Assembly: GCF_000332095.2 (NCBI RefSeq)
Contig: NZ_KI913949.1
Location: 4,153,882 to 4,217,881, forward strand
DNA from: Leptolyngbya sp. PCC 6406
GTDB lineage: Bacteria; Cyanobacteriota; Cyanobacteriia; Phormidesmidales; Phormidesmidaceae
Direction: 5' to 3'
DNA length: 64,000 nt
How positions within the stretch are numbered: position 1 is the first letter of the stretch; each line of letters begins with the position of its first letter. The notes under the pieces were generated by a model. It was not told the DNA's origin. It did not search any database and saw nothing but the letters and a program-made list of their open reading frames with translations. The position numbers and the translations under genes are program-made. This document shows positions 17,142-26,123 of the stretch, in pieces.

Positions 17142-19334
17142 ATGCCGAAGCAAATTGTTATTGCTGAGCAGCATCGAATCGCCGCCGTTTTTGCCGAAGA
17201 CCAGATCCAAGAGCTGATTGTCGCTACCGGAACCCACCAGGTCGGAGATATTTACCTGGGCAGCGTAGAAAACGTGTTGCCCGGTATTGATGCTGCCTTT
17301 GTGAACTTGGGAGACAGCGATCGCAATGGATTTATGCACGTCACCGACCTCGGTCCCCTGCGCCTTAAGCGCAGCGCTGGGTCCATCACGGAACTGCTAG
17401 CACCCCAACAAAAGGTGCTTGTGCAGATCATGAAGGAGCCGACGGGAAATAAGGGGCCGCGACTAACGGGTAACGTTAGCCTGCCGGGACGATACTTGGT
17501 CTTGATGCCCTATGGCCGAGGGGTAAACCTATCCCGCCGCATTGGCAGTGAACAGGAGCGCAATCGCCTCCGGGCGCTGGCAATTCTCGTGAAGCCTGCT
17601 GGCATGGGTCTGCTGGTGCGCACCGAAGCCGAGGGCATGGATGAAGAGGCCATCATTGAGGATCTGGAATCTCTGCAAAAGCAATGGGAAACCGTGCAGC
17701 AGGAGGCCCAGTCTACTCGCCCGCCTGCCCTGTTGAACCGGGATGATGACTTCATTCAGCGGGTACTGCGGGATGTCTACAGTGCCGATGTGAATCGCAT
17801 TGCCACGGATTCTAGCACCGGACTAAAGCGGGTCAAGCAGCACCTCACCACTTGGAGTGGTGGTCGGATGCCCCAGGGGGTGGTGGTGGATCACCACCGG
17901 GAACGGGTGCCGTTGCTGGAATACTTTCGGGTACATGCCGCCATTCGTGAAGCCCTCAAGCCTCGGGTGGATCTTCCTTCTGGGGGTTACATCATCATTG
18001 AGCCGACCGAAGCGTTAACGGTTATTGATGTGAACTCGGGTTCCTTTACGCGGTCAGCTACGGCGCGAGAAACGGTGCTCTGGACCAACTGTGAAGCTGC
18101 CGATGAGATTGCCCGCCAGTTGCGACTGCGTAACTTGGCGGGGGTAATCATTGTGGATTTCATTGATATGGAATCCCGTCGGGATCAGCTTCAGGTGTTG
18201 GAAAACTTCAACAAAGCCCTGCGGGCGGATAAGTCCCGGCCTCAGATTTCCCAACTGTCGGAATTGGGACTGGTGGAACTAACCCGGAAACGCCAGGGCC
18301 AGAACCTATACGAACTCTTTGGTCGACCCTGCCCTACCTGTGGTGGGCTGGGACATTTAGTCCAACTGCCGGGAGAGACCGCCAGCCTAGAACCTGTTAT
18401 CCCTGAGTCCAGTGGTCGTGAAGGGGGCGGACGACCGATGTCGTCTCACCCGTCACTCCGGGAAGGGCGGGGAGAGGTGCTAGAGCCCCATGCCGATCTT
18501 CAGGATCTGGAGCTGATCAACCATCCCAGCTATCAGGAACAGGGGGGTAAGACCAGTCGGCGGCGGCGACGACGAGATGCGCCCCCCAGCAGCCGCAGCA
18601 ATGGTCGTCGGGATACGACTCGCAATACGCCCTTGCCGGAACTTCCGGCTAGGGAAAGTCGGGAATCCAGGGAGATCCGAGAGCCTCGGGATATTCGGGA
18701 AACCAGGGAGTCTCGGGAACCTTATGAGGAGGCCGAGGGCCGAGAAGCTCGGGAGAGCCGGGAGTCGGTGGCAGAGGCGACGCCAGCATTGTCCTCCCGA
18801 GCAAGTAGGGGGCGTAGCAGTAGCCGCGATCGCAAACCTGCTGCGGCTTCCGAGGTGGTCATGGTGGAAATGACGCCGGAGGAGCAGCGCATCTACGCCA
18901 TGATGGGGGTTTCGCCGCTGATGCTGAGCACTCAAGTGGTGAATGATCCTAAAAATGCGGTGATTACGGTGGTGTTACCGGGCCAAGCTGGGGAAGATTC
19001 CCCAGCTCTGGAGGGGGCTGCCCTTGATGCTGACGGTCCTGCTCCAGAAGAGGCAACCCTTGATGGGATCGATTGGGATACGGATAGTGAGGCATCTGAG
19101 GCTAGGATGTCGGCAACCCGTGCTACCCCAACCCTCGTCAACCGGGCTTCTGTCCCAGCGACCCCAGTCGTTACCGTAGAGAGTTCTGTAGACAGTCCTG
19201 TAGATGCCGCCACGATGGCCCCTGGGGGCGGATCTCTGACCATCGCGGTGGAAGATGGGGAGGAGAATGGCTCCGGTCGTCGTCGCCGTCGTCGTCGCTC
19301 CTCCGCCAGTGGTAACGAAGGGGGAGAGGACTAA
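17142..19334 (+). CDS. rne: Ribonuclease E
   Basis: Endoribonuclease of the RNase E/G family, the main initiator of mRNA decay and rRNA processing. The 730-residue protein has an N-terminal S1 domain (GDIYLGSVENVLPGIDAAFV), catalytic residues in LTVIDVNSGSFT and VDFIDM, and the zinc-link CPTCGG near residue 397. Residues about 504-545 are a run of RESRE/REPRE-type repeats. The C-terminus has a seven-arginine cluster followed by SSASG; in cyanobacteria such a tail is known to bind PNPase. The start MPKQIVIAEQ fits the family. rnhB follows after 85 bp. Confidence 0.95.
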   Translation: MPKQIVIAEQHRIAAVFAEDQIQELIVATGTHQVGDIYLGSVENVLPGIDAAFVNLGDSDRNGFMHVTDLGPLRLKRSAGSITELLAPQQKVLVQIMKEPTGNKGPRLTGNVSLPGRYLVLMPYGRGVNLSRRIGSEQERNRLRALAILVKPAGMGLLVRTEAEGMDEEAIIEDLESLQKQWETVQQEAQSTRPPALLNRDDDFIQRVLRDVYSADVNRIATDSSTGLKRVKQHLTTWSGGRMPQGVVVDHHRERVPLLEYFRVHAAIREALKPRVDLPSGGYIIIEPTEALTVIDVNSGSFTRSATARETVLWTNCEAADEIARQLRLRNLAGVIIVDFIDMESRRDQLQVLENFNKALRADKSRPQISQLSELGLVELTRKRQGQNLYELFGRPCPTCGGLGHLVQLPGETASLEPVIPESSGREGGGRPMSSHPSLREGRGEVLEPHADLQDLELINHPSYQEQGGKTSRRRRRRDAPPSSRSNGRRDTTRNTPLPELPARESRESREIREPRDIRETRESREPYEEAEGREARESRESVAEATPALSSRASRGRSSSRDRKPAAASEVVMVEMTPEEQRIYAMMGVSPLMLSTQVVNDPKNAVITVVLPGQAGEDSPALEGAALDADGPAPEEATLDGIDWDTDSEASEARMSATRATPTLVNRASVPATPVVTVESSVDSPVDAATMAPGGGSLTIAVEDGEENGSGRRRRRRRSSASGNEGGED

Positions 19335-19419
19335 CGCGACCCCAGAATATCGTCCACTGTCCGCTGACGGCATCAGCATCGACGCCATCAGAGTCAATCA
19401 CTAGGGGAGGGGGCAACCG

Positions 19420-20097
19420 GTGGCAGGGGCCAAGAATCTCCAGAATGCTGGCCTTCAGAATGCCGGAAGGAATCAGACCCAGGAGGCTCAGCTTCGGGTC
19501 GCTGGGGTGGATGAGGTTGGGCGGGGGTGCCTGTTTGGCCCGGTGGTGGCGGCGGCGGTGATTCTGTCACCGCTAGCTGCCCAGCATCTCCAAGCCGCTG
19601 GGGTCCGGGATAGCAAGCAACTGCGATCGCGGATCCGGGAAAAATTGGCCCAAGACATCCGCACCCAAGCCCAGGGAGTGGCGATTGGCTATGCCAGCGT
19701 GCAGGAAATCGATCGTTTAAATATTTTGCAAGCCTCTCTCCTGGCCATGCGGCGGGCCATTGGTCGGCTGTCACCGCCCCCAGACCTGTGTCTGGTGGAT
19801 GGTAATCAGGTCATTCCCCATCTGGAGCTTCCCCAGCGGACGGTAATTAAAGGGGACCAGACAGAAATTGCGATCGCCGCCGCCAGCATTGTGGCTAAGG
19901 TGTGGCGTGACACCCTAATTGTGCGACTCGCTACCCGGTATCCCGGCTATGATTTGGCCGCTAACAAGGGCTATGGCAGCCAGCGGCACCGGGATGCCTT
20001 GGCCCGCCTCGGAACCACCCCCCAGCACCGCCGGTCTTTTCGCAGTTGCCAACTGGTACTGCCCCTAGAGCATTCCATCACAGACACCACCCTCTGA
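19420..20097 (+). CDS. rnhB: Ribonuclease HII
   Basis: Removes RNA from RNA-DNA hybrids and single ribonucleotides from DNA. The 225-residue product has the catalytic VAGVDEVGRGCLFGPVVAAA, the conserved DSKQL, and the later acidic region LCLVDGNQ plus IAAASIVAKVWRD. The listed start is a GTG at 19420 behind GGGGAGGGGGC; the enzyme core begins near residue 26, so a shorter start is possible. It lies directly downstream of rne on the same strand, a common cyanobacterial pairing, and is probably co-transcribed. Confidence 0.95.
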   Translation: MAGAKNLQNAGLQNAGRNQTQEAQLRVAGVDEVGRGCLFGPVVAAAVILSPLAAQHLQAAGVRDSKQLRSRIREKLAQDIRTQAQGVAIGYASVQEIDRLNILQASLLAMRRAIGRLSPPPDLCLVDGNQVIPHLELPQRTVIKGDQTEIAIAAASIVAKVWRDTLIVRLATRYPGYDLAANKGYGSQRHRDALARLGTTPQHRRSFRSCQLVLPLEHSITDTTL

Positions 20098-20203
20098 CTG
20101 GGGCCAAAGGGGTTGCCCTGGCTGATCTAGGCGGCGACTACTGCTCAGATCCGGAACAAACCTGAGTTCGACTTAAGCTTCGCTGCCCATCCGCCAGGGA
20201 ATA

Positions 20204-20305
20204 TAACGGTTCTCACTCAGGTTAAGTACAGTCAAGGGGCTTAAGCCCCTTGTTCGCCAAAGTGTCATTAAGTTGAGGTGTACCTCATACATTAGGGAAC
20301 CGCTA
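20204..20305 (+). mobile_element. MITE-like element A, copy 2
   Basis: A 102-bp element with ends TAACGGTTCTC and GGGAACCGCTA flanked by TA on both sides. It interrupts a second dispersed sequence (20164-20203 plus 20306-20351) whose uninterrupted form is at 60789-60868, where a single TA is found at the junction. This fixes both the boundaries and a 2-bp TA target duplication. Confidence 0.9.
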
Positions 20306-20350
20306 TAAATTGCCCTGGCTCATCGCAGAAATCCGTTAAAACGGACTCGC

Positions 20351-22264
20351 CTAGGGATCCGATAGGGCGACCCCGTCTCCCACCACCAAGGGACACACCC
20401 CTTCCGCCTGCTCAGGGGCCAACAGCGCCACCAAATGGGGTACAGGGCGGGGCTCATACTCCACCAAAGAGCGATCGCGGTAGGCCATGGAGGTACTGGC
20501 CCCCGAATCTAGCATGACCGCATCCCGCAGTCCGGCTTGGTGCAGCGCTTTCCCCAGGTGAACGGAATCAACCCGAGATCTGGTGATGCCAATCACAGGC
20601 TGTCCGGCCCGATTAATGCCCCAAAAAGCCCGATGGCGGTAGGCATCATAGTCAAAGACATTGGTAAAGCTAGAAGCGGGCTGAGGTTGGCCGTCCCGCA
20701 CCAGCCACGCAGACGCGACAAAGGCGTCGGTCACTTGCGGCATCTCCGCCTGAATGCCCTCTAGGGTATTGTGGGCATCGGCCCGGAAGGGGATGAACTC
20801 CGCTGCGGTGGGGCTAATCAGCACCAACGGTCGTCCATTCAACTTGGGATTTTCGCTGGCATTGCCGGGAACAAAGGTGCGGGTGGCTTGGCTAAGCACT
20901 GGTCCAATCATGACATTGGAATCCAGATATTTGAGAGAAAAGAAGCCCCCATCTACCGCTGCGGTCGCATTGCTCTTCATCACAATTTCCGGCACTTGGT
21001 AGCGGCTATCGGCATGGATGGTGACAGGGCGACCACCGGAAATCAGGACTAGGGGAATGTCCTCTACCTCTACCCCCTCGGCCATGCGAATGGCCGAGGC
21101 AAAGTCAACGGTTCCCACGGGCCGTAGCGGCACCCCCAAACCCTCCCACGCCTTGGGCAACACGGTTTCTAGACTGGACTGGCCAAAGCGACCCAGGCTG
21201 AGGAGGTCATCGGATTCCCCCGCAAACCATTCCCGGTCATTACTCATGGTGAGGGCGGCTTCGTAGCCCGCTGCGGCTACCGCCGCAGCGACCCGCTCGT
21301 CATAGTAGCCTGTGGGGTAGGTGAAGTACCGAATGGGCATTCCTAGCTCTGTTTCGAGGCGGGTTTTGGACTCTACCACCTCCCGTTCTAGGGCCGCATC
21401 ATCCAGGACGCGGAGGTCTGGGGGATGGGTAACCGTGTGGGAAGCTATGGTGACGAGGGGGTCAGCGGCCATTTCCTTGAGGTGATCCCAGGTGATGGTG
21501 GAGCGTCCCACCACTTCCCCGTCCATTTTGCCGGGAAAGACGGAAAACACTGCGGGGTAGCCATAGGCTTGCAGGAGGGGAAAGGCGTGGGTGTAGTGGC
21601 CTTCGTAACCGTCGTCAAAGCTGAGGAGCACAGGTTTGGGGGGCAGGGCCGATCCGGTGCGGAGGTGGTGCACCAATTGGGGCAAGGTAATGGGGGTTAG
21701 TCCCTCTTCTTTGATGCGCTCAAATTGGGCCTCTAATTCCTCGGGGGTGACATCAAAGAAGACTTCCTTCTCCGCCATGATGTCGTGGTACATGAGGATG
21801 GGAACGCGGGCAAGTTTGGCCAATTCGTGGATATTGGGCCAGGGAACGCTGCCCAACTGCCCCACGAGATCGGGGCTGAGGGTGGCGCTGAGGTTGTCCG
21901 CTAGGGATACCGTGAGGAGACCTTCTAACACAGAGGGGGTGGGGTCAGCCCTCTCCGTTACTGGCGGCTCGACACAGAGGGCAGATGGCCCCGTTGGTGT
22001 TTCCGTTGCAACCGCAGTTTCTGGGTTTCCTGTGGATTCTAGACTTCCGGTTTGGGTGGTATTGGCCAGCAGCCCCAAATCTCCTTGGGCACTGACATTC
22101 CCTGTCCCCGGTGTCCACAGGGTGGCGCGGGCATGGAAGGCCCAGGCGGTGGCCGTGACGGCTCCTAACCCGAAGGCCATCAGGGCTAAGCGACCCAGAG
22201 TGCGGGCGAGTCGCCGCCGTTGGGCTGGCGAGATGGGTTCAGCCTGTTCATCCGAATGAGCCAC
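20351..22264 (-). CDS. Polysaccharide deacetylase fused to phosphodiester-glycosidase-like domain
   Basis: A 637-residue envelope protein. A signal anchor lies at residues 24-45 (TLGRLALMAFGLGAVTATAW). The middle part is a NodB-type carbohydrate deacetylase: VPILMYHDIM, VLLSFDDGYEGHY (metal aspartates), IASHTVTHPPDL (metal histidines) and FTYPTGYYDE. The C-terminal 230 residues match the phosphodiester glycosidase (NAGPA-like) family: VDGGFF, GINRAGQPVIGI and MLDSGASTSM. In known families these act on N-acetylated glycans and on sugar phosphodiesters, so the enzyme may remodel surface polysaccharide. The two-domain order is unusual. It stands alone on this strand. Confidence 0.88.
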   Translation of the reverse strand: MAHSDEQAEPISPAQRRRLARTLGRLALMAFGLGAVTATAWAFHARATLWTPGTGNVSAQGDLGLLANTTQTGSLESTGNPETAVATETPTGPSALCVEPPVTERADPTPSVLEGLLTVSLADNLSATLSPDLVGQLGSVPWPNIHELAKLARVPILMYHDIMAEKEVFFDVTPEELEAQFERIKEEGLTPITLPQLVHHLRTGSALPPKPVLLSFDDGYEGHYTHAFPLLQAYGYPAVFSVFPGKMDGEVVGRSTITWDHLKEMAADPLVTIASHTVTHPPDLRVLDDAALEREVVESKTRLETELGMPIRYFTYPTGYYDERVAAAVAAAGYEAALTMSNDREWFAGESDDLLSLGRFGQSSLETVLPKAWEGLGVPLRPVGTVDFASAIRMAEGVEVEDIPLVLISGGRPVTIHADSRYQVPEIVMKSNATAAVDGGFFSLKYLDSNVMIGPVLSQATRTFVPGNASENPKLNGRPLVLISPTAAEFIPFRADAHNTLEGIQAEMPQVTDAFVASAWLVRDGQPQPASSFTNVFDYDAYRHRAFWGINRAGQPVIGITRSRVDSVHLGKALHQAGLRDAVMLDSGASTSMAYRDRSLVEYEPRPVPHLVALLAPEQAEGVCPLVVGDGVALSDP

Positions 22265-22464
22265 TACGAGTTCCCCTCACAAAAAACTAAACGCTGCGCC
22301 ATGGCACTCTGCGCCATCCAATTCTGCACTATGCAACTTGGCAAAACTTGGCACCATGGAAAATATACTCAGGTTTACCGCAGCCGCTTCAGGACAGTCG
22401 TTAACAGGTTACGGTAATTTTCCTAAGCCTAGGTTAATGCGATGATAAGTAGGTGGGCATAATA

Positions 22465-22970
22465 CCCCTGTTAAGGTGAACGTTTGTTCTCCTTTTGGTT
22501 TAGGAGGCGAGCCGTCGAAACATGAGGATGTTTGGGGTCATATTCGTTCTTTTTGACAGCTTTTTTGGGGCCTCTGGGCGACGACTTAAACCGTTTCAGG
22601 TTGATTTGCGCCGCCCATTCTTTCAAGATTTCGACGAAGGGTTCAATGGCCATCTTCCCGAACGGTCTCCACTCGGGCGGTGGGAGGGCAATCATCATGT
22701 CTCGAAAGGTCCCCTGAACTTCTTCAACGAGATGGAAGTTGGACACCCTGCTTCAATTTTGCCCACTCCGTGAACGGCTTTTAGGGCAGCTTTGACGGTG
22801 GATAAGACGCGGAACATTACGCTTACCGGACTCGCTTCGACAAATTGCTCAAAGATAGCGCTAATCATTGGCCTACAACCTTCTGATGACAGGCATTGAG
22901 ACCTCGATACCTGATTTGGATTTACCGACGGATTACAGGTGAATAGTACAGACGGTCACCTTAACAGGGG
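22465..22970 (-). mobile_element. Internally deleted IS4-like insertion sequence
   Basis: An approximately 506-bp element bounded by perfect inverted repeats CCCCTGTTAAGGTGA (22465-22479) and its complement (22956-22970), with TA outside both ends. Inside is the fused remnant of a transposase gene. It is too short to encode an active enzyme and would need help in trans to move. Confidence 0.8.
22471..22868 (-). pseudogene. Transposase remnant: N-terminus joined to C-terminus
   Basis: Read from the ATG at 22868 the first 20 or so residues, MISAIFEQFVEASPVSVM, resemble the start of a cyanobacterial IS4-type DDE transposase. They run directly into a C-terminal part (TVKAALKAVHGVGKIEAG), with the catalytic core of some 300 residues missing. 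A one-base deletion near 22748 then shifts the frame, after which VSNFHLVEEVQGTFRDMM and SPRGPKKAVKKNEYDPKHPH continue to a stop codon in the inverted repeat. The family assignment is from memory of similar sequences. The gene cannot give an active transposase. Confidence 0.75.
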
Positions 22971-22996
22971 TACCCCTAACTCCTGGCTCCTAACTC

Positions 22997-23707
22997 CTAA
23001 CCCGCATCAATGGGATCGATAGCTCGGGCGCGACAATCTCGTAACCAGAGGTCTACCGCCTGTCCAATGATGCCATCGCTGCTTTCTTGGGGTGGGGTGG
23101 GTGGTCGGCTGGCCCCCTGGCTGGGGCTTTGCCCCAGACGGGAGAACATTACTACGCGGTACCACCCCTCCTCCGTCGGTGTGAGAAACAGCCAGTGGTA
23201 CTGCTGAAATTCGACCTGTTGGGTGGCGGTGTATTGTCGCTCTAGGGTGGTGAAGAAGACTTGCTGAACTGCGACGGGATCGGTACTGGCGACCTCGACG
23301 CTATTGCTAAAACTGCGATCGCGAATATCTAGAGGTTCAAATTCTGCCCGCCCCGCCAGCAGGATGGTGCCAAAGGGGGCTAGGTCATTAATTCCCGCCA
23401 GTTGACGGCTGGCGACCCGGTTGGCGTAGCTGGGCAAATCCCGCAGCAGCCCTGTCATCAGGGTTTCTAGGTCCGCAGGGCAGGCTTGCCGAGGCCGGAG
23501 ATAGGTGGGGGACTCTGGACCCGAGTTCTCCTCTAGGGTGGTTTCAGTCTCGGCCCGCACCCATTCTCCCCCCAGCCCCAGGAGCAGCAGGACTAGGGCT
23601 AGATTTCTGACGGCGGTTTTGAACCACTGCGCCTGTGCTGGCGCTGTTGTCGGGGCCAGATGAAGGGGAGATCTATGGAGGAGAATCTGTTTGAACCACT
23701 GCGCCAT
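22997..23707 (-). CDS. Hypothetical secreted or membrane-anchored protein
   Basis: A 236-residue protein with a hydrophobic segment at about residues 33-51 (NLALVLLLLGLGGEWVRAET) that may be a signal peptide with a late start. The mature part has ACPADLETLMTGLLRDLPSYANRV, LAPFGTILLAGRAEFEPL and YHWLFLTPTEEGWYRVVMFS, and ends in a proline-rich stretch before a short conserved-looking tail (IGQAVDLWLRDCRAR). I recognise it only as a type of cyanobacterial protein of unknown function. An in-frame internal start close to the hydrophobic segment is possible. It is not clearly in an operon. Confidence 0.7.
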   Translation of the reverse strand: MAQWFKQILLHRSPLHLAPTTAPAQAQWFKTAVRNLALVLLLLGLGGEWVRAETETTLEENSGPESPTYLRPRQACPADLETLMTGLLRDLPSYANRVASRQLAGINDLAPFGTILLAGRAEFEPLDIRDRSFSNSVEVASTDPVAVQQVFFTTLERQYTATQQVEFQQYHWLFLTPTEEGWYRVVMFSRLGQSPSQGASRPPTPPQESSDGIIGQAVDLWLRDCRARAIDPIDAG

Positions 23708-23945
23708 CGCTAACTCCGCTGTGGGTGGGTGAATGCCTTGACCGGGGTATCGATACTTGGGCCGATCGTCAAGGCTCTGGCCATGTCATTTGTACCAGAC
23801 CTGTGGCGATATGCCGTTGGATGGTGTACATCCCTGAGGGCGCACAGCCGTGCGCCCCTACCGTGGGCGTTCTGGATTGAGATGAATACCGCTATATCTC
23901 CAGGGATGGTCATCTATCCAGGCATGATAGGCTCTGCTCTCAAGG
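23708..23945. other. Intergenic region with hairpin
   Basis: About 240 bp with no credible gene. A stem GGGCGCAcagccGTGCGCCC lies around 23838-23858, similar in style to the GGGCGCGG palindromes elsewhere in the window. Confidence 0.4.
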
Positions 23946-24836
23946 TCAGGCTATAAAGGTGAGGATGGCAGCGGCGGTTTCGGCGGGTTTTTCTAGGTGG
24001 GGGACATGGCCGCAGGCGTCGATCCACGCTAGTTTGCTCTGGGGGATGGCGGTGGCAAAGCGGATGGCATCCTTGATGCCGAGAATCCGATCTTGCCGTC
24101 CCCAGACAATCAGAGTCGGCAGGTTCAGCAACGGAATTTTGTCCCGGAGGAAGTTGTAGCCCCCGCTCTTGGTGAAGGTGATCAGGGCTTCGGACCAGCG
24201 GGGACAGGTGAGGTGTAGAGCGGCACAGAGATCGGCATCGGCGGTGACTAAAGTGCGATCGCAGTAGGCATTCTGGCTAATTCGTCGCCGTACCCCAGGG
24301 TTTCTCAGAAACGCTGTGGCCCAGCGATCCAGCGGTGGCACCATCAGTCGGCCCATGGCGGGTGCGGCGGCAAATCCAGCGCTATCCAGGAGCACAAGCT
24401 GGGCGACGGCCTGCGGATAGGTGAGGGCAAAGTCGAGGGCAGCGGCTCCCCCCATGGAGGCTCCCACTAGCACCATCGGCTGCTGGATCTGCTGCCGCCA
24501 AAAGCGATGGAGGTGCTGTTTGATCGTGGCTGGGCTTACTGTCGGGGTGACGGTGCGATCGGTGAAGCCAAACCCCAGTAAGTCCACGGCCCAGGTTTCT
24601 CGATGGGCGGTGAGGGCAGGCAGTAGACGACGAAACTCCACTAGGGAGCTGTCAAAGCCATGGATTAGCAAGATGGGCGGGGTTCCGGTTCCCTGGCGCA
24701 CATAGGTGGTGGGGATGGGAGCCGCCGCTAGGGGGGTGGGCACCGCTACCCGCTGAACCTGGGTGTCCAGGGTTTGGGAGAAGGATTCCGTCAGGGCTGC
24801 TGCTTCAGGGGGTAGCCAGGGAGACACCGGAGACAT
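23946..24836 (-). CDS. Alpha/beta hydrolase
   Basis: A 296-residue alpha/beta-fold hydrolase from MSPVSPWLPPEAAAL. It shows the oxyanion loop ILLIHGFDSSLVEFRRL, nucleophile elbow VLVGASMGGAAAL (serine), acid region IVWGRQDRILGI and catalytic histidine in DACGHVPHLEKP. Similar proteins are common in cyanobacteria and plants with unknown substrates. The frame extends to 24890, overlapping a hairpin, so the ATG at 24836 is preferred. A broken transporter locus lies just upstream in the opposite orientation. Confidence 0.88.
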   Translation of the reverse strand: MSPVSPWLPPEAAALTESFSQTLDTQVQRVAVPTPLAAAPIPTTYVRQGTGTPPILLIHGFDSSLVEFRRLLPALTAHRETWAVDLLGFGFTDRTVTPTVSPATIKQHLHRFWRQQIQQPMVLVGASMGGAAALDFALTYPQAVAQLVLLDSAGFAAAPAMGRLMVPPLDRWATAFLRNPGVRRRISQNAYCDRTLVTADADLCAALHLTCPRWSEALITFTKSGGYNFLRDKIPLLNLPTLIVWGRQDRILGIKDAIRFATAIPQSKLAWIDACGHVPHLEKPAETAAAILTFIA

Positions 24837-24889
24837 GGGGACTAATCCTATTCCGTCTAAACAATCATCCCGTGAATTGATGACAACCA

Positions 24890-24922
24890 AGACCTCCGAG
24901 GTTTTGAAAACCTCGGAGGTCT
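24890..24922. repeat. Perfect hairpin at the potB break
   Basis: Arms AGACCTCCGAGGTTTT and its exact complement, 16 bp each with a one-base centre. The truncated potB sequence begins directly after it. Confidence 0.85.
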
Positions 24923-25069
24923 GTTCAGTTGATCTATAACCAGTTTTTGGGTATTACTCGCAATTGGGGTCTGGGTTCGGCCCTGAGTATGGTGCTGATC
25001 TTTGCGGTGAGTTTGGGGATTGCTCTGCTCCTGAAGTATGGCGATCGTAGTTCTGTGTCGGAAACTTAG
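24923..25069 (+). pseudogene. potB: 3' remnant of potB (polyamine ABC transporter permease)
   Basis: Forty-eight codons ending in TAG that read VQLIYNQFLGITRNWGLGSA then LSMVLIFAVSLGIALLL, which matches the conserved end of PotB-type permeases (the last membrane segment). There is no start codon and everything upstream is replaced by the hairpin at 24890-24922 and an oppositely oriented hydrolase gene. The intact potC starts 12 bp downstream, the spacing expected of the original operon. The permease cannot be functional from this copy. Confidence 0.8.
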
Positions 25070-25081
25070 GGGATTAAGGGT

Positions 25082-25891
25082 GTGAAAGGGAGTACTTTCC
25101 AGTTTCGATTCCCGTTCACCTGGCAGGGGGTTCTCAGTGGGGGGCTGTACGGGTTCATGTACATTCCCATTTTGGTGCTGGCGATTTACAGTTTCAACGA
25201 TTCCCAGCGCTATACCTCTGTCTGGAGGGGTTTTAGCCTGCGTTGGTATCAAGTTCTGCTACAGGACAGCCGTATTTTTAATGCTCTCCAGGACACCCTC
25301 TTCATCGCCTGTGTGGCGGTGGGCATTTCCGCTGTGCTGGGGACGTTGATGGCTTTGGGGCTGGCTAAATATAGCTTTTGGGGCAAGTCTCTCTATCGGG
25401 GGGTGTCCTATCTGCCGTTGATTATTCCTGATATTGCGATCGCGGTTGCTACCCTGGTCTTTCTCGCTTCTATGGCGGTGCCCCTGAGTATTTGGACCGT
25501 GATTGCCGCCCACATGGTCTTTTGTCTGGCTTACATTGCGGTGGTGGTGTCTAGTCGTCTGAGCGGCCTCGATCCCAATTTGGAGGAAGCTGCCCTGGAT
25601 CTGGGGGCAAATCCGGTTCAAGCGCTCATTAAGGTGCTCTTGCCGGAACTCATGCCCGCTATTGTCTCAGGCTGTTTGTTGGCCTTTGTGCTCAGCGTGG
25701 ACGATCTGCTGATTTCTAGCTTCACTGCCGGGAGTGGAGCCAATCCCCTGCCCATTGAGATTTTTAGCCGTATCCGCACCGGGGTAAAGCCGGAGATGAA
25801 TGCCCTCAGTGTGCTGCTGATCATGGGCTCGGGTTTGATCGCAGCTTTGGCGGAGTATCTACGCTACAAGGGCGCGCAGCGCCAAGGCTAA
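25082..25891 (+). CDS. potC: Spermidine/putrescine ABC transporter permease PotC
   Basis: Inner-membrane permease subunit of a polyamine importer. The 269-residue protein starts at a GTG, has about six hydrophobic segments, and carries the EAA loop EEAALDLGANPVQALIKVLLPE that contacts the ATPase. The C-terminal region SFTAGSGANPLPIEIFSRIR is typical of PotC. It is full length, but its partner potB is reduced to the 3' end and no potA or potD is adjacent, so this copy is an orphan and may be on the way to decay or may pair with subunits encoded elsewhere. Confidence 0.92.
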   Translation: MKGSTFQFRFPFTWQGVLSGGLYGFMYIPILVLAIYSFNDSQRYTSVWRGFSLRWYQVLLQDSRIFNALQDTLFIACVAVGISAVLGTLMALGLAKYSFWGKSLYRGVSYLPLIIPDIAIAVATLVFLASMAVPLSIWTVIAAHMVFCLAYIAVVVSSRLSGLDPNLEEAALDLGANPVQALIKVLLPELMPAIVSGCLLAFVLSVDDLLISSFTAGSGANPLPIEIFSRIRTGVKPEMNALSVLLIMGSGLIAALAEYLRYKGAQRQG

Positions 25892-25963
25892 AGGCCACCA
25901 GCAATTTATGCAAAGGGGAAGGGTTTCGAGGGAATTCCCTTGGCTCAGAGTTGGGCTAGGGTG

Positions 25964-26092
25964 CTACCGTCTTAGCAAATCAGGACGCTGTTCGAGAAAT
26001 TTTGCAATTAAAAAATGTTCAATGCCGATGCGGGTGCTGCTGATGCGGATGTCATCGGGGGCGAGGATGCTGAAGTAGTCTTGGAGTTTCAT
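25964..26092 (-). pseudogene. Short DUF433-like fragment
   Basis: A 42-residue frame, MKLQDYFSILAPDDIRISST then RIGIEHFLIAKFLEQRPDLL, ending in TAG. It resembles the N-terminus of cyanobacterial DUF433 proteins (MKLQDYF.FLAPNDIRI.GTRIGIE), which are often antitoxin-like and longer, with a helix-turn-helix. Here the expected remainder is missing, so I treat it as truncated. No toxin gene is adjacent. Confidence 0.5.
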
Positions 26093-26123
26093 GGTTCCAA
26101 GGATAGTCGCTAAATTTTTTTAG

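Noticed and set aside
22265-22464. Possible promoter or gene before the polysaccharide deacetylase
   Set aside because: Only short frames, no clear consensus promoter.
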